From Actinoplanes utahensis (GTDB taxonomy: Bacteria > Actinomycetota > Actinomycetes > Mycobacteriales > Micromonosporaceae): a stretch of DNA of 59,311 nucleotides. Positions within the stretch are counted from its first letter, which is position 1. Each line of letters opens with the position of its first letter. The notes beneath the pieces were generated by a model that saw only the letters and a program-made list of their open reading frames with translations, was not told the DNA's origin and made no database searches. Below, in pieces: positions 1 to 9,064 of this stretch. Both the position numbers and the translations under genes were made by a program. The stretch lies in the NCBI RefSeq assembly GCF_016862455.1, contig NZ_BOMZ01000065.1, positions 1 to 59,311 on the forward strand, in the 5' to 3' direction.

Positions 1-2
1 GG

Positions 3-1049
3 AAAGACCTGCCCGCGGCGGCGGAAACGAACGAACCCGACACCGCCCGCCTGAACCTCACCCGACACCTCGAGCCCGACACCGAGCCCGACACCGCGCG
101 GCTCGGCCTGCCCGCCTGGGCGAGGCTGAACGCGACGAGGCCGAACGCGACAAGACTGAACCCGACAAGGCCGAACGCGACGGTGCCGAACGCGTCGAGG
201 CCGACCGTGACAGGTCCGAACCCGACGAGGCTCAATCCGACGAGGTTCGACCCGCCCGGTGGGAGCCGGTCGAACCCGCCCGGCGGCAGCCGCTTCCGGC
301 CCGGTCGCAGCCGGTCCGCCGAGAACGGCGAGGAACGCGGCTCCTGGGTGACCGAGATCGTTCCGGAGCTGATGACACCGGCTCTGCGCTGGGGCGGCCT
401 GACCGTCGCCATCTCCGCCGCCCTCACCGTGATGGTCTCGATCGTCGTCGGCATCACCATCCACGTCGGCGGCAGTGACGCCGCCGATCGGGCGCTCCCA
501 CCGCCCGTCCCGGTGACGGTCACCCCGTCGTCCGCCGCGCCGACCGTCACGATCAAGGCCGATCCGGTGGCCGTCGACCGGACCCGGGCGACCTACGCCG
601 CCCACCTTCCCGAGGGGACCCTCTATCTGGCTCTGCGTGACGGCATCGGCATCGCCTACCTGTGCGACGGCGACCGGGTGGAAGCCTGGTTCCGCGGGAC
701 GGCCGCCCGCGGCGCGTTCCACCTGTCCGGCCGGCAGGGCACTGTCGACGGCACGTTCACCAGTGCGCACGCCACGGGGGAGGCGATCGTCGAGGGCCGT
801 GCGCTGGGTTTCGCGCTTCCCGCCGTACGAAAGCCGTCCGGTCTTTATCGGGCTTCCGCACGGGTCCGCGATGCGGAGGTGAAGGGCGGCTGGATCGTCC
901 TTTCCGACGGCCGTCAGGTCGGTGTCCTGACCGTCGCCGGCGAACCGCGACCGGCGCCGCCTCTGGACACCACGGGCGGTACCGCCGATGTGGACGGCAC
1001 GCCGGTCACCGCCACCGAGATCGATGTCGAGAACGGGTCCGGGTTCTGA
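3..1049 (+). CDS. Membrane-anchored protein with pentapeptide-like N-terminal repeats (5' partial)
   Basis: The reading frame is open from base 3, so the gene very likely starts outside the window; a GTG at 183 would give 288 residues. The visible N-terminus is low-complexity (EPDT repeats, then Rx-N-x-T units), followed by a Pro/Gly/Ser/Arg-rich stretch, one membrane helix (around LTVAISAALTVMVSIVV) and a roughly 185-residue C-terminal region, probably extracytoplasmic, beginning with a Pro/Val/Thr linker. The C-terminal domain contains TLYLALRDG and GGWIVLSDGRQVGVL but I do not recognise its family. It resembles the cytoplasmic-tail/TM/exported-domain layout common in actinobacterial surface proteins; the function is unknown. 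The frame is clear, the product is not. Confidence 0.6.
   Translation, partial: KDLPAAAETNEPDTARLNLTRHLEPDTEPDTARLGLPAWARLNATRPNATRLNPTRPNATVPNASRPTVTGPNPTRLNPTRFDPPGGSRSNPPGGSRFRPGRSRSAENGEERGSWVTEIVPELMTPALRWGGLTVAISAALTVMVSIVVGITIHVGGSDAADRALPPPVPVTVTPSSAAPTVTIKADPVAVDRTRATYAAHLPEGTLYLALRDGIGIAYLCDGDRVEAWFRGTAARGAFHLSGRQGTVDGTFTSAHATGEAIVEGRALGFALPAVRKPSGLYRASARVRDAEVKGGWIVLSDGRQVGVLTVAGEPRPAPPLDTTGGTADVDGTPVTATEIDVENGSGF
123..257 (+). repeat. Nine in-frame 15-bp repeats
   Basis: Nine consecutive 15-bp units of the type aggctgaacgcgacg encode RLNAT, RPNAT, RLNPT, RPNAT, VPNAS, RPTVT, GPNPT, RLNPT and RFDPP. The units stay in frame with the downstream membrane protein, which supports that this stretch is translated and that the gene extends upstream of the window. 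Confidence 0.75.
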
Positions 1050-1115
1050 CACGGAGGTGCGTTCGCCTGCGAGAGTGGAGGGGCACGTCCGGAGCCACGC
1101 GGAACGGAGAGCCGA

Positions 1116-1859
1116 GTGCACATCGAACTCGACAGTGCTTCAGCGGTCGACGGCCGGCACCTGCGGGCTGTCGCCTTCAACCAGGTCCGCCTGCTGTACG
1201 CCGGTTTCCACCTGGAACAGGCCGGTGTCGGTCCCGGCAGCCGTGCCCTGGTCGTCGGCAGTGTCCGCGGTGACCTGGCCCGCGGCCTGGCCGACCTGGG
1301 GCTGGCCGTCACCGCCGTCGACCCGTCCCCGGCCGCCACGAAACTGGCGCAGGAGCGGGACCCGTCCGGCCGGGTCCGTTACCGTACGCACGCACCGGAC
1401 GCCCTGGACGGCGGCCCGTTCGACGTCGTCTACTGCGCCGACACGTTCGAGGTCGTCGACGACGTGGGCGCGGTCGTCAAGTCGGTGGCCGGTGTGCTGC
1501 GGCCGGACGGGTTGTTGCTGTTCGACACGGTGAACCGGACCGTGCCGAGCATGCTGATCTACCTGGTCGCCTTCCAGCGTCTGCCGATGACCCGGATCAT
1601 GCCGCCGGGGCGGTACGCGGCGGCCCGCCTGCGGCCTCCCCGGGAGCTGGTCGAGATCCTCGGGACGCACGGGTTGCGCACCCTGGACGTCCGCGGTTTC
1701 AAGCCCCGCACCATCTCGGGTCTGGTCTCCGCGGTCCGGCAGCGCCGCGCCGGCCGCATCACCGACGACGAGGTCGCCGGCCTGACCGATTTCGTCCTGG
1801 AGAAACCGGGCGGCATCCCGGTCGTCACGTACCTGGGCGCCGCCCGTCTCGCGGGATGA
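1116..1859 (+). CDS. Class I SAM-dependent methyltransferase
   Basis: This 247-residue protein has the class I methyltransferase layout seen in UbiG-like enzymes. The SAM-binding motif I region is VVGSVRGDLARGLADLGLAV followed by the acidic ribose-binding end AVDPSP; motif II/post-I is FDVVYCADTFEVVDDVGAVV, and the later VLRPDGLLLFDTVN is the typical motif III strand. Motif I is degenerate (GSVRG rather than GxGxG). The GTG start is chosen because a GGAG sequence sits about 10 nt upstream. It stands alone, converging on helD. The methyl acceptor cannot be deduced. Confidence 0.8.
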   Translation: MHIELDSASAVDGRHLRAVAFNQVRLLYAGFHLEQAGVGPGSRALVVGSVRGDLARGLADLGLAVTAVDPSPAATKLAQERDPSGRVRYRTHAPDALDGGPFDVVYCADTFEVVDDVGAVVKSVAGVLRPDGLLLFDTVNRTVPSMLIYLVAFQRLPMTRIMPPGRYAAARLRPPRELVEILGTHGLRTLDVRGFKPRTISGLVSAVRQRRAGRITDDEVAGLTDFVLEKPGGIPVVTYLGAARLAG

Positions 1860-1877
1860 TCCACCGCCCGGGGCGCG

Positions 1878-4001
1878 TCACGCACCCGGCGACAGTCGCC
1901 CGAGTTCCTGTGTGCAGCGGGTGACGGCGACGTACAGGCCGTTCCAGCCGCGTGGCTCGGCGGCGATCCCGTCCGGGTCGACGACCAGCGTGGCGTCCCA
2001 TTCCAAGCCTTTGGCCTGGGTCGCGGTCACCACGGGCACGCCGGCCTCCACCGCGGCCCGCAGCTCTTCGACGCGGGTTGCGGGGGCGACGACGCCCACG
2101 GTTCCCCCGGTCCAGCGTTCCCTCATCCGCTGTACGGCCGACGCCGCCTCCCCGGCGATCCGGTCGGGGCTGACGGTCCGCTGCCAGTGGGCGACGCCGG
2201 ACGACCGTACCGCCCGGGGTGGGGTGCCGGTGCTGCCCGCCGCGACCAGGATCGGCCCGGTGAGCTCCATGACCTCCCGTGGCGTCCGGTAGCAGACGGT
2301 CAGTTCGGCCGCCGTCCAGCGGTCCCCGAACACCGCCCCGACCGCCTGGGCCCAGCTGGTGTGCCGGTGCGGCGCCTCGGTCTGGTCGATGTCACCGACC
2401 GCCGTGACCGACCGGCCGGGGCAGCGCCGCAGCACCATGAGCCACTGCATCTCCGACAGTTCCTGCGCCTCGTCGACGACGACGTGCCCGTAGACCCAGC
2501 CGCGTTCCCGCCGGGCCCGTTCCGCGACGAACTCCCCGCCCGGCCCGGGTATCCCGTCGTCGCCGTCCGCACGGTCGCCGATCAGTGCCGCAAGCGCGTC
2601 CAGCAGCGGAATGTCACCGGAGGCCCAGCCCGCGGCCGGCCCACCGGCGCCCGTCACCACCGCGTCGATCTCCGCGGCTGTCAGGTCCGGCGCGAACCCG
2701 GCGAGCAGCGTGCGGTCCGTCAGCAGCGTCCGCAGCAGCGGTTCCGGGTCGCGGGTGGGCCACCACGCCTCGACGAACCGGGCGATCGCCGGGTCGTCGG
2801 CGATGCGTTCCCGCAGGTCCTCGATCTCCTCTTCGGACAGCACCCCGTCCACGTCGCTGCCGCTGCGCCCGTCCCCGGGGCCGTCGTCCCGGGCGCTCCG
2901 GTCGATCCGGGCGAGAATGTCCTCGTACCCCTGCTCCATCTCGGCCAGCATCGTCTCCCGCTGCTCGGCCACCGCCTCGGCGAGCAGGTGATGCAGAAGC
3001 TCGGCGAAGACCTTGCGGGCACGATGGTACGGGCGACCGCGCACCGCCGACCCCATCGCCTGCCGCACCGCCTCCGCTCCGATCAGGTGGAACTCGCCCG
3101 CCCATCGCAGTTTCAGCTCGCGCGCCGGCGGCAGCAGCGACGTCACGTACCGTTCGAGGACTCCCTGCCACAGCGCCCGTCCCTTGATCTCCGCGACGTC
3201 CCGGCTCTCCGCCCGGCTCGCCCGCACCCCCGGGAGGAGGGTGTCGCACGTGGCCGACACCACCGCCGTCTCCCCGAGGGCGGGCAGAACCTGGCCGATG
3301 TACTCCAGGAACCGCGGCGACGGCCCCAGCACCAGCACCGCCCGTTCCGCCATCCGCTGGTGGGTGAACAGCAGATAGGCGACCCGGTGCAGCGCCACCA
3401 CGGTCTTCCCGGTGCCCGGCCCGCCCTGCACGATCAACGGCCCGGTCACCCCGGCCCGGATGATGTCGTCCTGCTCCCGCTGCAACGTGGCGATCGCCGT
3501 CCCCATCCGCCCCGTCCGCCGCTGATCCAGAGCGGCCAGCAACGCGCCCTCGCCGACGAGTTCCGTCCCTACGGACCCGTCCAGCGGCTCGTCGTCGACC
3601 CCGGTGACCACCCCGTCTCTGGTCCGGATGTGCCGCCGCCGGACCAGTCCTTGCGGGTCGACCGCCGTCGCCGTGTAGAACGCCCGTGCCACCGGCGCCC
3701 GCCAATCCAGCACGAGCGGTTCCACATCGGCGCCGGTGCCCTGGTCCTCGGACCGCAGCCCGACTCGCCCCACCCGCCTAATCGTGCCGTCGGCCCCGTC
3801 CAGCCGCCCGAAGACCAGCCCGTCCTCGGCTCGCCGCAGCTCCTCGAGCTGCCGCCGCACCATCCGCCGCCGCGCCACGTCGAGGGCGTCCTCCGCCTCG
3901 CCGGCCGGCTCGGCGCTCAGCTCCTCGATCAGCGCCGCCCGCCGTGTCACCGCCCGCTCCAGGAACTCCTGCTCCTCGGCATACGCAGAATCCCGCCGCA
4001 T
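1878..4001 (-). CDS. helD: HelD/HelR-type RNA polymerase-recycling ATPase (UvrD/Rep superfamily)
   Basis: This 707-residue protein has a charged, probably coiled-coil N-terminal arm (residues 1-60), a Walker A motif GGPGTGKT at 193-200, a Walker B region HVVVDEAQELSEMQ, motif III VTAVGDIDQTEAPHR and a C-terminal motif VI YVAVTRCTQ. This is the helicase-like architecture of HelD proteins, which use ATP to dislodge stalled RNA polymerase; actinobacterial HelR paralogues also displace rifamycins from polymerase. Those roles are known for the family, not shown here. The gene is monocistronic, converges on the methyltransferase, and has its own promoter-like sequence at 4116-4144. Confidence 0.88.
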   Translation of the reverse strand: MRRDSAYAEEQEFLERAVTRRAALIEELSAEPAGEAEDALDVARRRMVRRQLEELRRAEDGLVFGRLDGADGTIRRVGRVGLRSEDQGTGADVEPLVLDWRAPVARAFYTATAVDPQGLVRRRHIRTRDGVVTGVDDEPLDGSVGTELVGEGALLAALDQRRTGRMGTAIATLQREQDDIIRAGVTGPLIVQGGPGTGKTVVALHRVAYLLFTHQRMAERAVLVLGPSPRFLEYIGQVLPALGETAVVSATCDTLLPGVRASRAESRDVAEIKGRALWQGVLERYVTSLLPPARELKLRWAGEFHLIGAEAVRQAMGSAVRGRPYHRARKVFAELLHHLLAEAVAEQRETMLAEMEQGYEDILARIDRSARDDGPGDGRSGSDVDGVLSEEEIEDLRERIADDPAIARFVEAWWPTRDPEPLLRTLLTDRTLLAGFAPDLTAAEIDAVVTGAGGPAAGWASGDIPLLDALAALIGDRADGDDGIPGPGGEFVAERARRERGWVYGHVVVDEAQELSEMQWLMVLRRCPGRSVTAVGDIDQTEAPHRHTSWAQAVGAVFGDRWTAAELTVCYRTPREVMELTGPILVAAGSTGTPPRAVRSSGVAHWQRTVSPDRIAGEAASAVQRMRERWTGGTVGVVAPATRVEELRAAVEAGVPVVTATQAKGLEWDATLVVDPDGIAAEPRGWNGLYVAVTRCTQELGRLSPGA

Positions 4002-4395
4002 CCGCCATTCCTCGCTTTTCTCCGGGAACCCCTGAATCCGGCCGCAACGCTAATTCCCCATGAGCCCGTGACGCCGCCGAAAATCCCCGGAAGAGACAGG
4101 TCTCTCAATGGCTTGCGATATCCATCCCGTTCCCATCTGACAATTCTCATTTCATTCTTGACGCTCTCCCGGAAATGTGTTCTCCGCCCGTTGTGGCGCC
4201 ACCGCCGCCCTCTGCCCGCGCGGACGGTCCCGGGCACGGCGGCTGCCGGGCGAAGGTGATCTACACCTCGGTACGGGGCGCGCCGGTGGGACAGCGGAGG
4301 AGGGCTGAGTTCAGTCATCATGTGCGGCGTGAATGGACGGTTCGCGGGTGCTCTGGCCGGTTTCGGTGGGGCCTTCGTGTCGATGGTGGCGAGCG
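4002..4395. other. Intergenic region between helD and the PH-domain operon
   Basis: This 394-bp region holds no convincing gene. It is clearly less GC-rich around 4110-4180. It contains a promoter-like sequence for helD on the minus strand, a perfect 6-2-6 inverted repeat (AGAGAC-AG-GTCTCT, 4093-4106) in the expected leader, and a plus-strand TTGACG at about 4158 that could serve the PH-domain operon, though I could not find a good -10 for it. Confidence 0.6.
4116..4144 (-). promoter_or_regulatory. Candidate helD promoter
   Basis: Reading the minus strand, a -35-like TTGTCA (4139-4144), a 17-bp spacer and a -10-like TATCGC (4116-4121) predict a start near 4108 and a leader of about 107 nt. 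The -10 runs into CGCAAGCC (complement GGCTTGCG, 4111-4118), which resembles half of the rifamycin-associated element; only the half-site is present. Confidence 0.4.
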
Positions 4396-4902
4396 ATGTC
4401 TGATCACCCGGTGGGGGAGTGGCGGCTCCGGCCGCCCCGCGAGCGGGTTCATCCGCGGGCGATCGGCTGGTGGGCGTCGCAGGCCGCGCTGATCGGGCTG
4501 CCGCTGCCGCTGACCTTCGCGATCCTGTGGCTGACCATCCCACCGACCAGGGGGTTCTTCGGCTGGGCCACCGTGATCGCGCTGGTCCCGGCGGTCGTCT
4601 ACAACGTCGTCATGCCGGCCTGGCGGTACCGGGTGCACCGGTGGGAGACCACGGACACGGCCGTCTACGCGGCGTCCGGCTGGCTGTGGCAGCGCTGGCG
4701 GATCGTCCCGCTCTCCCGTGTGCAGACCGTCGACACCGTCCGCGGCCCGCTTCAGCAGATGTTCGGGCTCTCCGGCGTCACCGTGACCACCGCCTCCGCC
4801 GCCGGCGCCGTGAAGATCAACGGCCTCGATCAGCGGGTCGCCGCCGGCCTGGTGGAACGACTGACCCGGTCCACCGAGGCGATCCCGGTGGACGCGACGT
4901 GA
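4396..4902 (+). CDS. PH domain-containing membrane protein (YdbS-like, bPH2/DUF304)
   Basis: I start this protein at the ATG at 4396 (MSDHPVGEW, 168 residues) rather than an in-frame GTG upstream, because similarity to bPH2 proteins begins here. Two hydrophobic segments (AALIGLPLPLTFAILWL and ATVIALVPAVVYNVVM) precede a bacterial PH domain with the family signature YRVHRWETTDTAVYAASG and IVPLSRVQTVDTVRGPLQQMFGL. Proteins of this kind are small bacterial membrane proteins of unknown biochemical function, usually encoded with a larger multi-PH partner, exactly as here: the stop codon overlaps the GTG start of the next gene (GTGA). Confidence 0.85.
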   Translation: MSDHPVGEWRLRPPRERVHPRAIGWWASQAALIGLPLPLTFAILWLTIPPTRGFFGWATVIALVPAVVYNVVMPAWRYRVHRWETTDTAVYAASGWLWQRWRIVPLSRVQTVDTVRGPLQQMFGLSGVTVTTASAAGAVKINGLDQRVAAGLVERLTRSTEAIPVDAT

Positions 4903-6386
4903 CCTCGTGGAGCCGCCTCGACCGGCGGCTGATCCTGGTCAACCTGACCGTGCTGGCCGCGCCGGTGGCACTGCTGCTGCTCAATCGGGTCGTCACCGGC
5001 GGCCGCCTCGGTCTGCAGGTGGCGATCAGTCTCGCGTCCTTGTTCGTCACCCTGCTGGTGATCTGCGGCATCAGCCTGATGCGGTACCTCACCACCCGCT
5101 ACCGGATCGTCGGCGACCGGATCGAACTGCGGTCCGGGCTGCTGTTCCGCAGCCGGCGGGCGGTGCCGATCCATCGCGTACGCAGCATCGACCTGACCGC
5201 CGACCCGATGCACCGGATGTTCGGCCTCACCACGCTGCGCATCGACACCGGCGAGCAGGGCCCGGCCGCCGGGCACCGGCTCCGTCTTGACGGGCTCCGG
5301 GCGGCGGACGCGGCCGAACTGCGCCGGCAGATCCTGGCGCGGCGCGCGACCGCCACCGGGACCACGGACGACGACGGCCTGATCGGCGAGCTGGACTGGA
5401 GCTGGCTCCGCTACGCGCCGCTGACCGTCTGGGGTGTGGGCAGCGTCTTCGTGGCGTTCGGCACCGTCTACCGGATCCTGGCCGAGATGAAGGTGAACCC
5501 CCTCGAACTCGGCGTCGTCCGGGACGCCGTCGACCGGTTCGGGTCGGTGCCGCTGTGGTTCGGGATCCTGGTCACCACGCTGATCGTCGTCGGCCTGGGG
5601 GTGCTCAGTTCCACGGCCGCGTACATCGAGGGCTGGTCCGGATATCGCCTTCGCCGCGAGGACGACAGGTTCCAGATCCGGCGCGGGCTGCTCGCCACCC
5701 GGTCGGTCGGCATCCAGCGGAACCGGGTCCGCGGCGTCGAACTGGCCGAGCCGATCCCGCTGCGCTGGGCCGGCGGCGCCAGGCTCAACGCGGTCGCCAG
5801 CGGACTCGGGAACGTCGAGGACAACCGCAGACGGCGTGCGCTCACCCCGCCCGCGCCCCGTGCGGAGACGTTGCGGATCGCCGTCGAGGTGCTGGGGCAG
5901 GACGCGTCGCTGATCGCCCGGGCCGGTCTGACCCCGCATCCCCGGGCGGCCCTCCGGCGCCGGATCAACCGCGGCCTGACCACTGTCGCGCTGATCGCGG
6001 CCGTGCCGGTCGGTCTCGGCCTGTGGCTCAGCCCCACGCTGGTCCGGGCCGGTCTGATCACGGCCGCGCTCCTCGTTCCGATCGCGATCCTGCTGGCGAT
6101 CGACGCCTATCGCACACTGGGACACGGCATCCGCGACCGGCATCTGGTGATCAGCGCCGGGACGTTCACCCGCCGTACCGTCGCCCTCCAGGAGTCCGGG
6201 ATCATCGGCTGGAACATCTCGCGATCGTTCCTGCAGCGCCGCCACGGCCTGCTCACCCTCGGCGCCACCACGGCCGCGGGCGACAGCGTCTACAAGGTCC
6301 GTGACGTCACCGTCCCGGACGGCCTCGCCCTCGCCGAGGACGCCGTTCCCGGCCTGCTCCGGCCCTTCCTCGAACGGCGACAGTGA
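4899..6386 (+). CDS. Multi-PH-domain membrane protein (YdbT-like)
   Basis: Translation from the GTG at 4899, which overlaps the previous stop by 4 nt, gives 495 residues with hydrophobic pairs at the N-terminus (LILVNLTVLAAPVALLLL), in the middle (SVPLWFGILVTTLIVVGLGV) and near the C-terminus (VALIAAVPVGLGLWL). bPH2/DUF304 signatures occur three times, for example YRIVGDRIELRSGLLFRSRR, YRLRREDDRFQIRRGLLATR and DRHLVISAGTFTRRTVALQE. The YdbS/YdbT pair probably forms one membrane complex. The longer open frame upstream of 4899 overlaps ydbS and is not used. Confidence 0.87.
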   Translation: MTSWSRLDRRLILVNLTVLAAPVALLLLNRVVTGGRLGLQVAISLASLFVTLLVICGISLMRYLTTRYRIVGDRIELRSGLLFRSRRAVPIHRVRSIDLTADPMHRMFGLTTLRIDTGEQGPAAGHRLRLDGLRAADAAELRRQILARRATATGTTDDDGLIGELDWSWLRYAPLTVWGVGSVFVAFGTVYRILAEMKVNPLELGVVRDAVDRFGSVPLWFGILVTTLIVVGLGVLSSTAAYIEGWSGYRLRREDDRFQIRRGLLATRSVGIQRNRVRGVELAEPIPLRWAGGARLNAVASGLGNVEDNRRRRALTPPAPRAETLRIAVEVLGQDASLIARAGLTPHPRAALRRRINRGLTTVALIAAVPVGLGLWLSPTLVRAGLITAALLVPIAILLAIDAYRTLGHGIRDRHLVISAGTFTRRTVALQESGIIGWNISRSFLQRRHGLLTLGATTAAGDSVYKVRDVTVPDGLALAEDAVPGLLRPFLERRQ

Positions 6387-6409
6387 AGACCGGCGATCGG
6401 AGGACCGGC

Positions 6410-7144
6410 ATGAGGATCAGCGGCATGGTGGCGGGTCTGGAGGACTTGCGGGCGCTGTGCGGCCGCGACGGCGATCACCGCCGGGGCTGGGCTTTCGTTC
6501 GGGCGATGACCGAGGCGTACGGCTACCCGCTGGCGGACGGCGACGGCGTCGACGAGGCGGTGCTGAGGTCCACCGAGGACCGGCTCGGCGTTCCGCTGCC
6601 CGCGGCGCTGCGCGAGGCGTACCTGCTGTTCGGCAACCGGCGGGACCTGACCGCGACCCAGGACTGGCTGGTACCGCCGCAGAGTCTCGAGGTCGGCGCC
6701 GGCGGCGTCCTGGTGTTCCGCCGGGAGAACCAGAACTGCGCGGTGTGGGGCGTGCCGGAGAACGCGCTGGGGCAGGACGATCCACCCGCCGTGCTGGACG
6801 CGGGCGACGGCTGGGTGCCCTACACGGACCGGCTGTCGGTGGCGCTCGTCGAGATGGTGATGTCCGAGGCGATGTTCTCCGGCTACGAGGACCACGTCGA
6901 CAACCGGGAACTCGACGGCGCGACCCTGGCGGCGCTGGAGGCCGGGTTCGAGCCGCTGCCGTTGCCGGTCCTCCCGTTCTGGGCCGGGATGGAGGGTCCG
7001 GGAGTCCGGTGGCTCTCCGGCCCCGATGTGCTGCTGCGCGACGACGGCGGAGAGTGGCTGTGGGTTCACGGCCGGACCCCCGAGGCGGTGCAGGCGGTGC
7101 GGGACCGGCTGCCCGGCGACTGGCTGATGGTCCCCGACGACTGA
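6410..7144 (+). CDS. SMI1/KNR4 (SUKH) family protein
   Basis: The ATG at 6410 is preceded by GGAGG six bases upstream, a much better start than the GTG at 6383; it gives 244 residues. The SUKH signature is visible: STEDRLGVPLPAALREAYLLFGNRRDLT, then WLVPPQSLEVGAGGVLVFRREN and NCAVWGV. SUKH proteins are mostly immunity proteins of polymorphic toxin systems and bind diverse toxin domains. No toxin gene adjoins it, but the convergent 263-residue neighbour also looks immunity-like. It follows the PH-domain pair by 23 bp and could be co-transcribed. Confidence 0.8.
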   Translation: MRISGMVAGLEDLRALCGRDGDHRRGWAFVRAMTEAYGYPLADGDGVDEAVLRSTEDRLGVPLPAALREAYLLFGNRRDLTATQDWLVPPQSLEVGAGGVLVFRRENQNCAVWGVPENALGQDDPPAVLDAGDGWVPYTDRLSVALVEMVMSEAMFSGYEDHVDNRELDGATLAALEAGFEPLPLPVLPFWAGMEGPGVRWLSGPDVLLRDDGGEWLWVHGRTPEAVQAVRDRLPGDWLMVPDD

Positions 7145-7151
7145 TCGATTC

Positions 7152-7943
7152 CTACCCCACGAGGTCCCGGAGCCGCGGGCCGGCGTACCGGCGAAGGTGC
7201 TCGTTGCGGCCGAACTCGGCGATGATCTCAGCGGTGTGCGCCCGCAGCAGCGCCGCCACGACCGGATCGGCGAGCATCGACTCCAGACCGTCCGTCGCCT
7301 GCTCGACCATCTCCTGATCGGTGTGGTCGTACGAATACGACTCCAGATCGGGCAGCATGCCGTGCACGATGCCCTCGCTGACGTACCGCTCCGGGGTCAT
7401 CGCCGCCAGCGACATCGTCGCCTGTACCTCCGCCCGCTCCGCGATCAGGATCGACCCCCGGGCGGCCGGCATCCGATCCCACAGCCAGGTGCGCATCTCC
7501 CAAGCGTTGGCGTCCGGCCGCCCGTCGGTCACCGGAACCGGGGGCAGCGGCGGTTCGCCGGCCGTCCGGTACATCGGATCCCTGGAGATGTCGGCCAGCA
7601 TCTCGCGGGTCACCGGACCGGCGTAGATCCCATACAGATCGGTCACGGCGTCCGACCGATATCTTTCGATCATCCGGATGTACGCCGCGTCGCTCAGATC
7701 CTGATCGCCGTGCACCAGCATCTGTTCGAGCAGGTCGATGCACCGGCGGGCGAGGGGGATGTCGCCGCGTTCGGCCGCGTCGTTCAGGACCTGCTGGAAG
7801 GCGAACGACATCAGTCTGTACGTGCCCGACACCTCCCCATCCTCGGCGCGGCCGCCGCACTCGTACAGCTCAGCGGTGAGGATGTGTTCGCGAGCCTCCG
7901 GCAGCACGTCCCACAGGAATTCGCGGAATCCGAAGTAGTTCAC
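7152..7943 (-). CDS. Hypothetical protein with internal duplication, immunity-like
   Basis: This 263-residue, acidic, helical protein has two related halves: each begins with an LWDxxP-x-AR-xxIL-xAE segment (LWDVLPEAREHILTAE near the N-terminus, LWDRMPAARGSILIAE near residue 155). I recall a similar LWD-x-PE motif in DUF7674-type proteins, but that is not certain. Its start ATG overlaps the stop of the upstream oxidase by 4 nt (ATGA), so it is translationally coupled to it. It converges with the SUKH gene with 7 bp between stops. No function is assigned. Confidence 0.65.
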   Translation of the reverse strand: MNYFGFREFLWDVLPEAREHILTAELYECGGRAEDGEVSGTYRLMSFAFQQVLNDAAERGDIPLARRCIDLLEQMLVHGDQDLSDAAYIRMIERYRSDAVTDLYGIYAGPVTREMLADISRDPMYRTAGEPPLPPVPVTDGRPDANAWEMRTWLWDRMPAARGSILIAERAEVQATMSLAAMTPERYVSEGIVHGMLPDLESYSYDHTDQEMVEQATDGLESMLADPVVAALLRAHTAEIIAEFGRNEHLRRYAGPRLRDLVG

Positions 7944-8875
7944 GAGATCAGCGCGGCGATGCGGGCGGCGTCGCCCCAGGACAGGGTGAACCCGGCGCCG
8001 CCGTGGCCGTAACAGGCGAAGACCGGCCGCGCGAACCCGTCCACCGCCCCCACTCGCACGCTGCTGCGGCCCGGGCGCAGCCCCACGGCCCGGGAGAGGA
8101 CGGGCTGTTCCGCCAGTTCGGGGACCAGGGCACGGACCCGGCGCAGGATCGCGGCCTCGGTGTCCGGGTCGATCCGCTCGTTCCAGTCGCCGGTCTCGCC
8201 GGTTCCCCCGCAGACGACATCACGGCTGCGGGGTACGACGTACGTCAGCCCTTCCGGATTCTCCGCATCCGTGATCCATTCGGTGAGGCCCGGGTTGGCC
8301 AGCCGCACCACCTGTCCCCGGATCGGGAAGCTCTCGTCGTCGCCGAGCAGCGCCGCCGACCGCAACCCGGCCGCCACCACCACCGCGTCCGGCTCGTCCC
8401 GCTCGATGACCGCGGCCACCGAGTCCACGTCGGCGACCTCGATCCGAACGCCCGAGGCCACCACCGTGTCCCGCAGCCACGCCAGATAGTCACCGGTCTC
8501 CACGATCGGCACCGTGCACCGGATACCGCTCGCCCCGTCCGGCCGGGCCGCCGCCGGTTCGGTGTGCGGCACCGCCGCGGTCCACGCCGTGTCCGGTTCG
8601 GGATGCCGGGACAGCACCGTGCCCGGCCGCATGTGCACCCCGGTCCGCGGGTCCGCCGCGAGCTCCTCGAGACGCCGGTAGGTGACCGCCGCCGACGCGA
8701 GCACCGAGTCGGAATGGTCGACGTCGTGCGGGAACCAGATCGCGGCGGCCACCCCCGACGTGCTCTCCGCCGCCTCCCGCGCCGCCAGGATCCGCACGCG
8801 GTGTCCCGCCGTCACCAGCTCCTGCGCCACGCTCAACCCGATGACACCGGCACCGATCACCGTCACATTACCCAC
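7940..8875 (-). CDS. FAD-dependent oxidoreductase, D-amino-acid oxidase family
   Basis: This 311-residue protein has the DAO fold signature: dinucleotide-binding VIGAGVIGLSVAQEL at the N-terminus, STSGVAAAIWFPHDV (the flavin loop of D-amino-acid oxidases), the substrate-side GLRPGRSSVRVG and the C-terminal CYGHGGAGFTLSWGDA. The length fits eukaryotic-type and actinobacterial D-amino-acid oxidases (about 320). The expected reaction is oxidative deamination of a D-amino acid with release of hydrogen peroxide, but the substrate is not fixed by sequence. It heads a two-gene unit with the duplicated protein downstream (4-nt overlap). Confidence 0.85.
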   Translation of the reverse strand: MGNVTVIGAGVIGLSVAQELVTAGHRVRILAAREAAESTSGVAAAIWFPHDVDHSDSVLASAAVTYRRLEELAADPRTGVHMRPGTVLSRHPEPDTAWTAAVPHTEPAAARPDGASGIRCTVPIVETGDYLAWLRDTVVASGVRIEVADVDSVAAVIERDEPDAVVVAAGLRSAALLGDDESFPIRGQVVRLANPGLTEWITDAENPEGLTYVVPRSRDVVCGGTGETGDWNERIDPDTEAAILRRVRALVPELAEQPVLSRAVGLRPGRSSVRVGAVDGFARPVFACYGHGGAGFTLSWGDAARIAALIS

Positions 8876-9064
8876 AAGATCACCCTATCCACGCCGGCCC
8901 GCAGCGGGAACAGTCGATGGCCCGGATCAACCGCGGAGGTACGGATGACTCCCGTCACCTGGTCGACGATCCCACCACGACGAGGCAGCCGGAACCGAAT
9001 CCGATCGGCGCCGACGACCGGGCCGCGGTGTGAGACTGGCGTGCGGCGGCTATCGTCCCAGGCC

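Noticed and set aside
8003..9064. Long plus-strand frame running into the small exported protein
   Set aside because: It covers the D-amino-acid-oxidase gene antisense and is Arg/Pro/His-rich without domains; only the part from GTG 9065 looks like protein.
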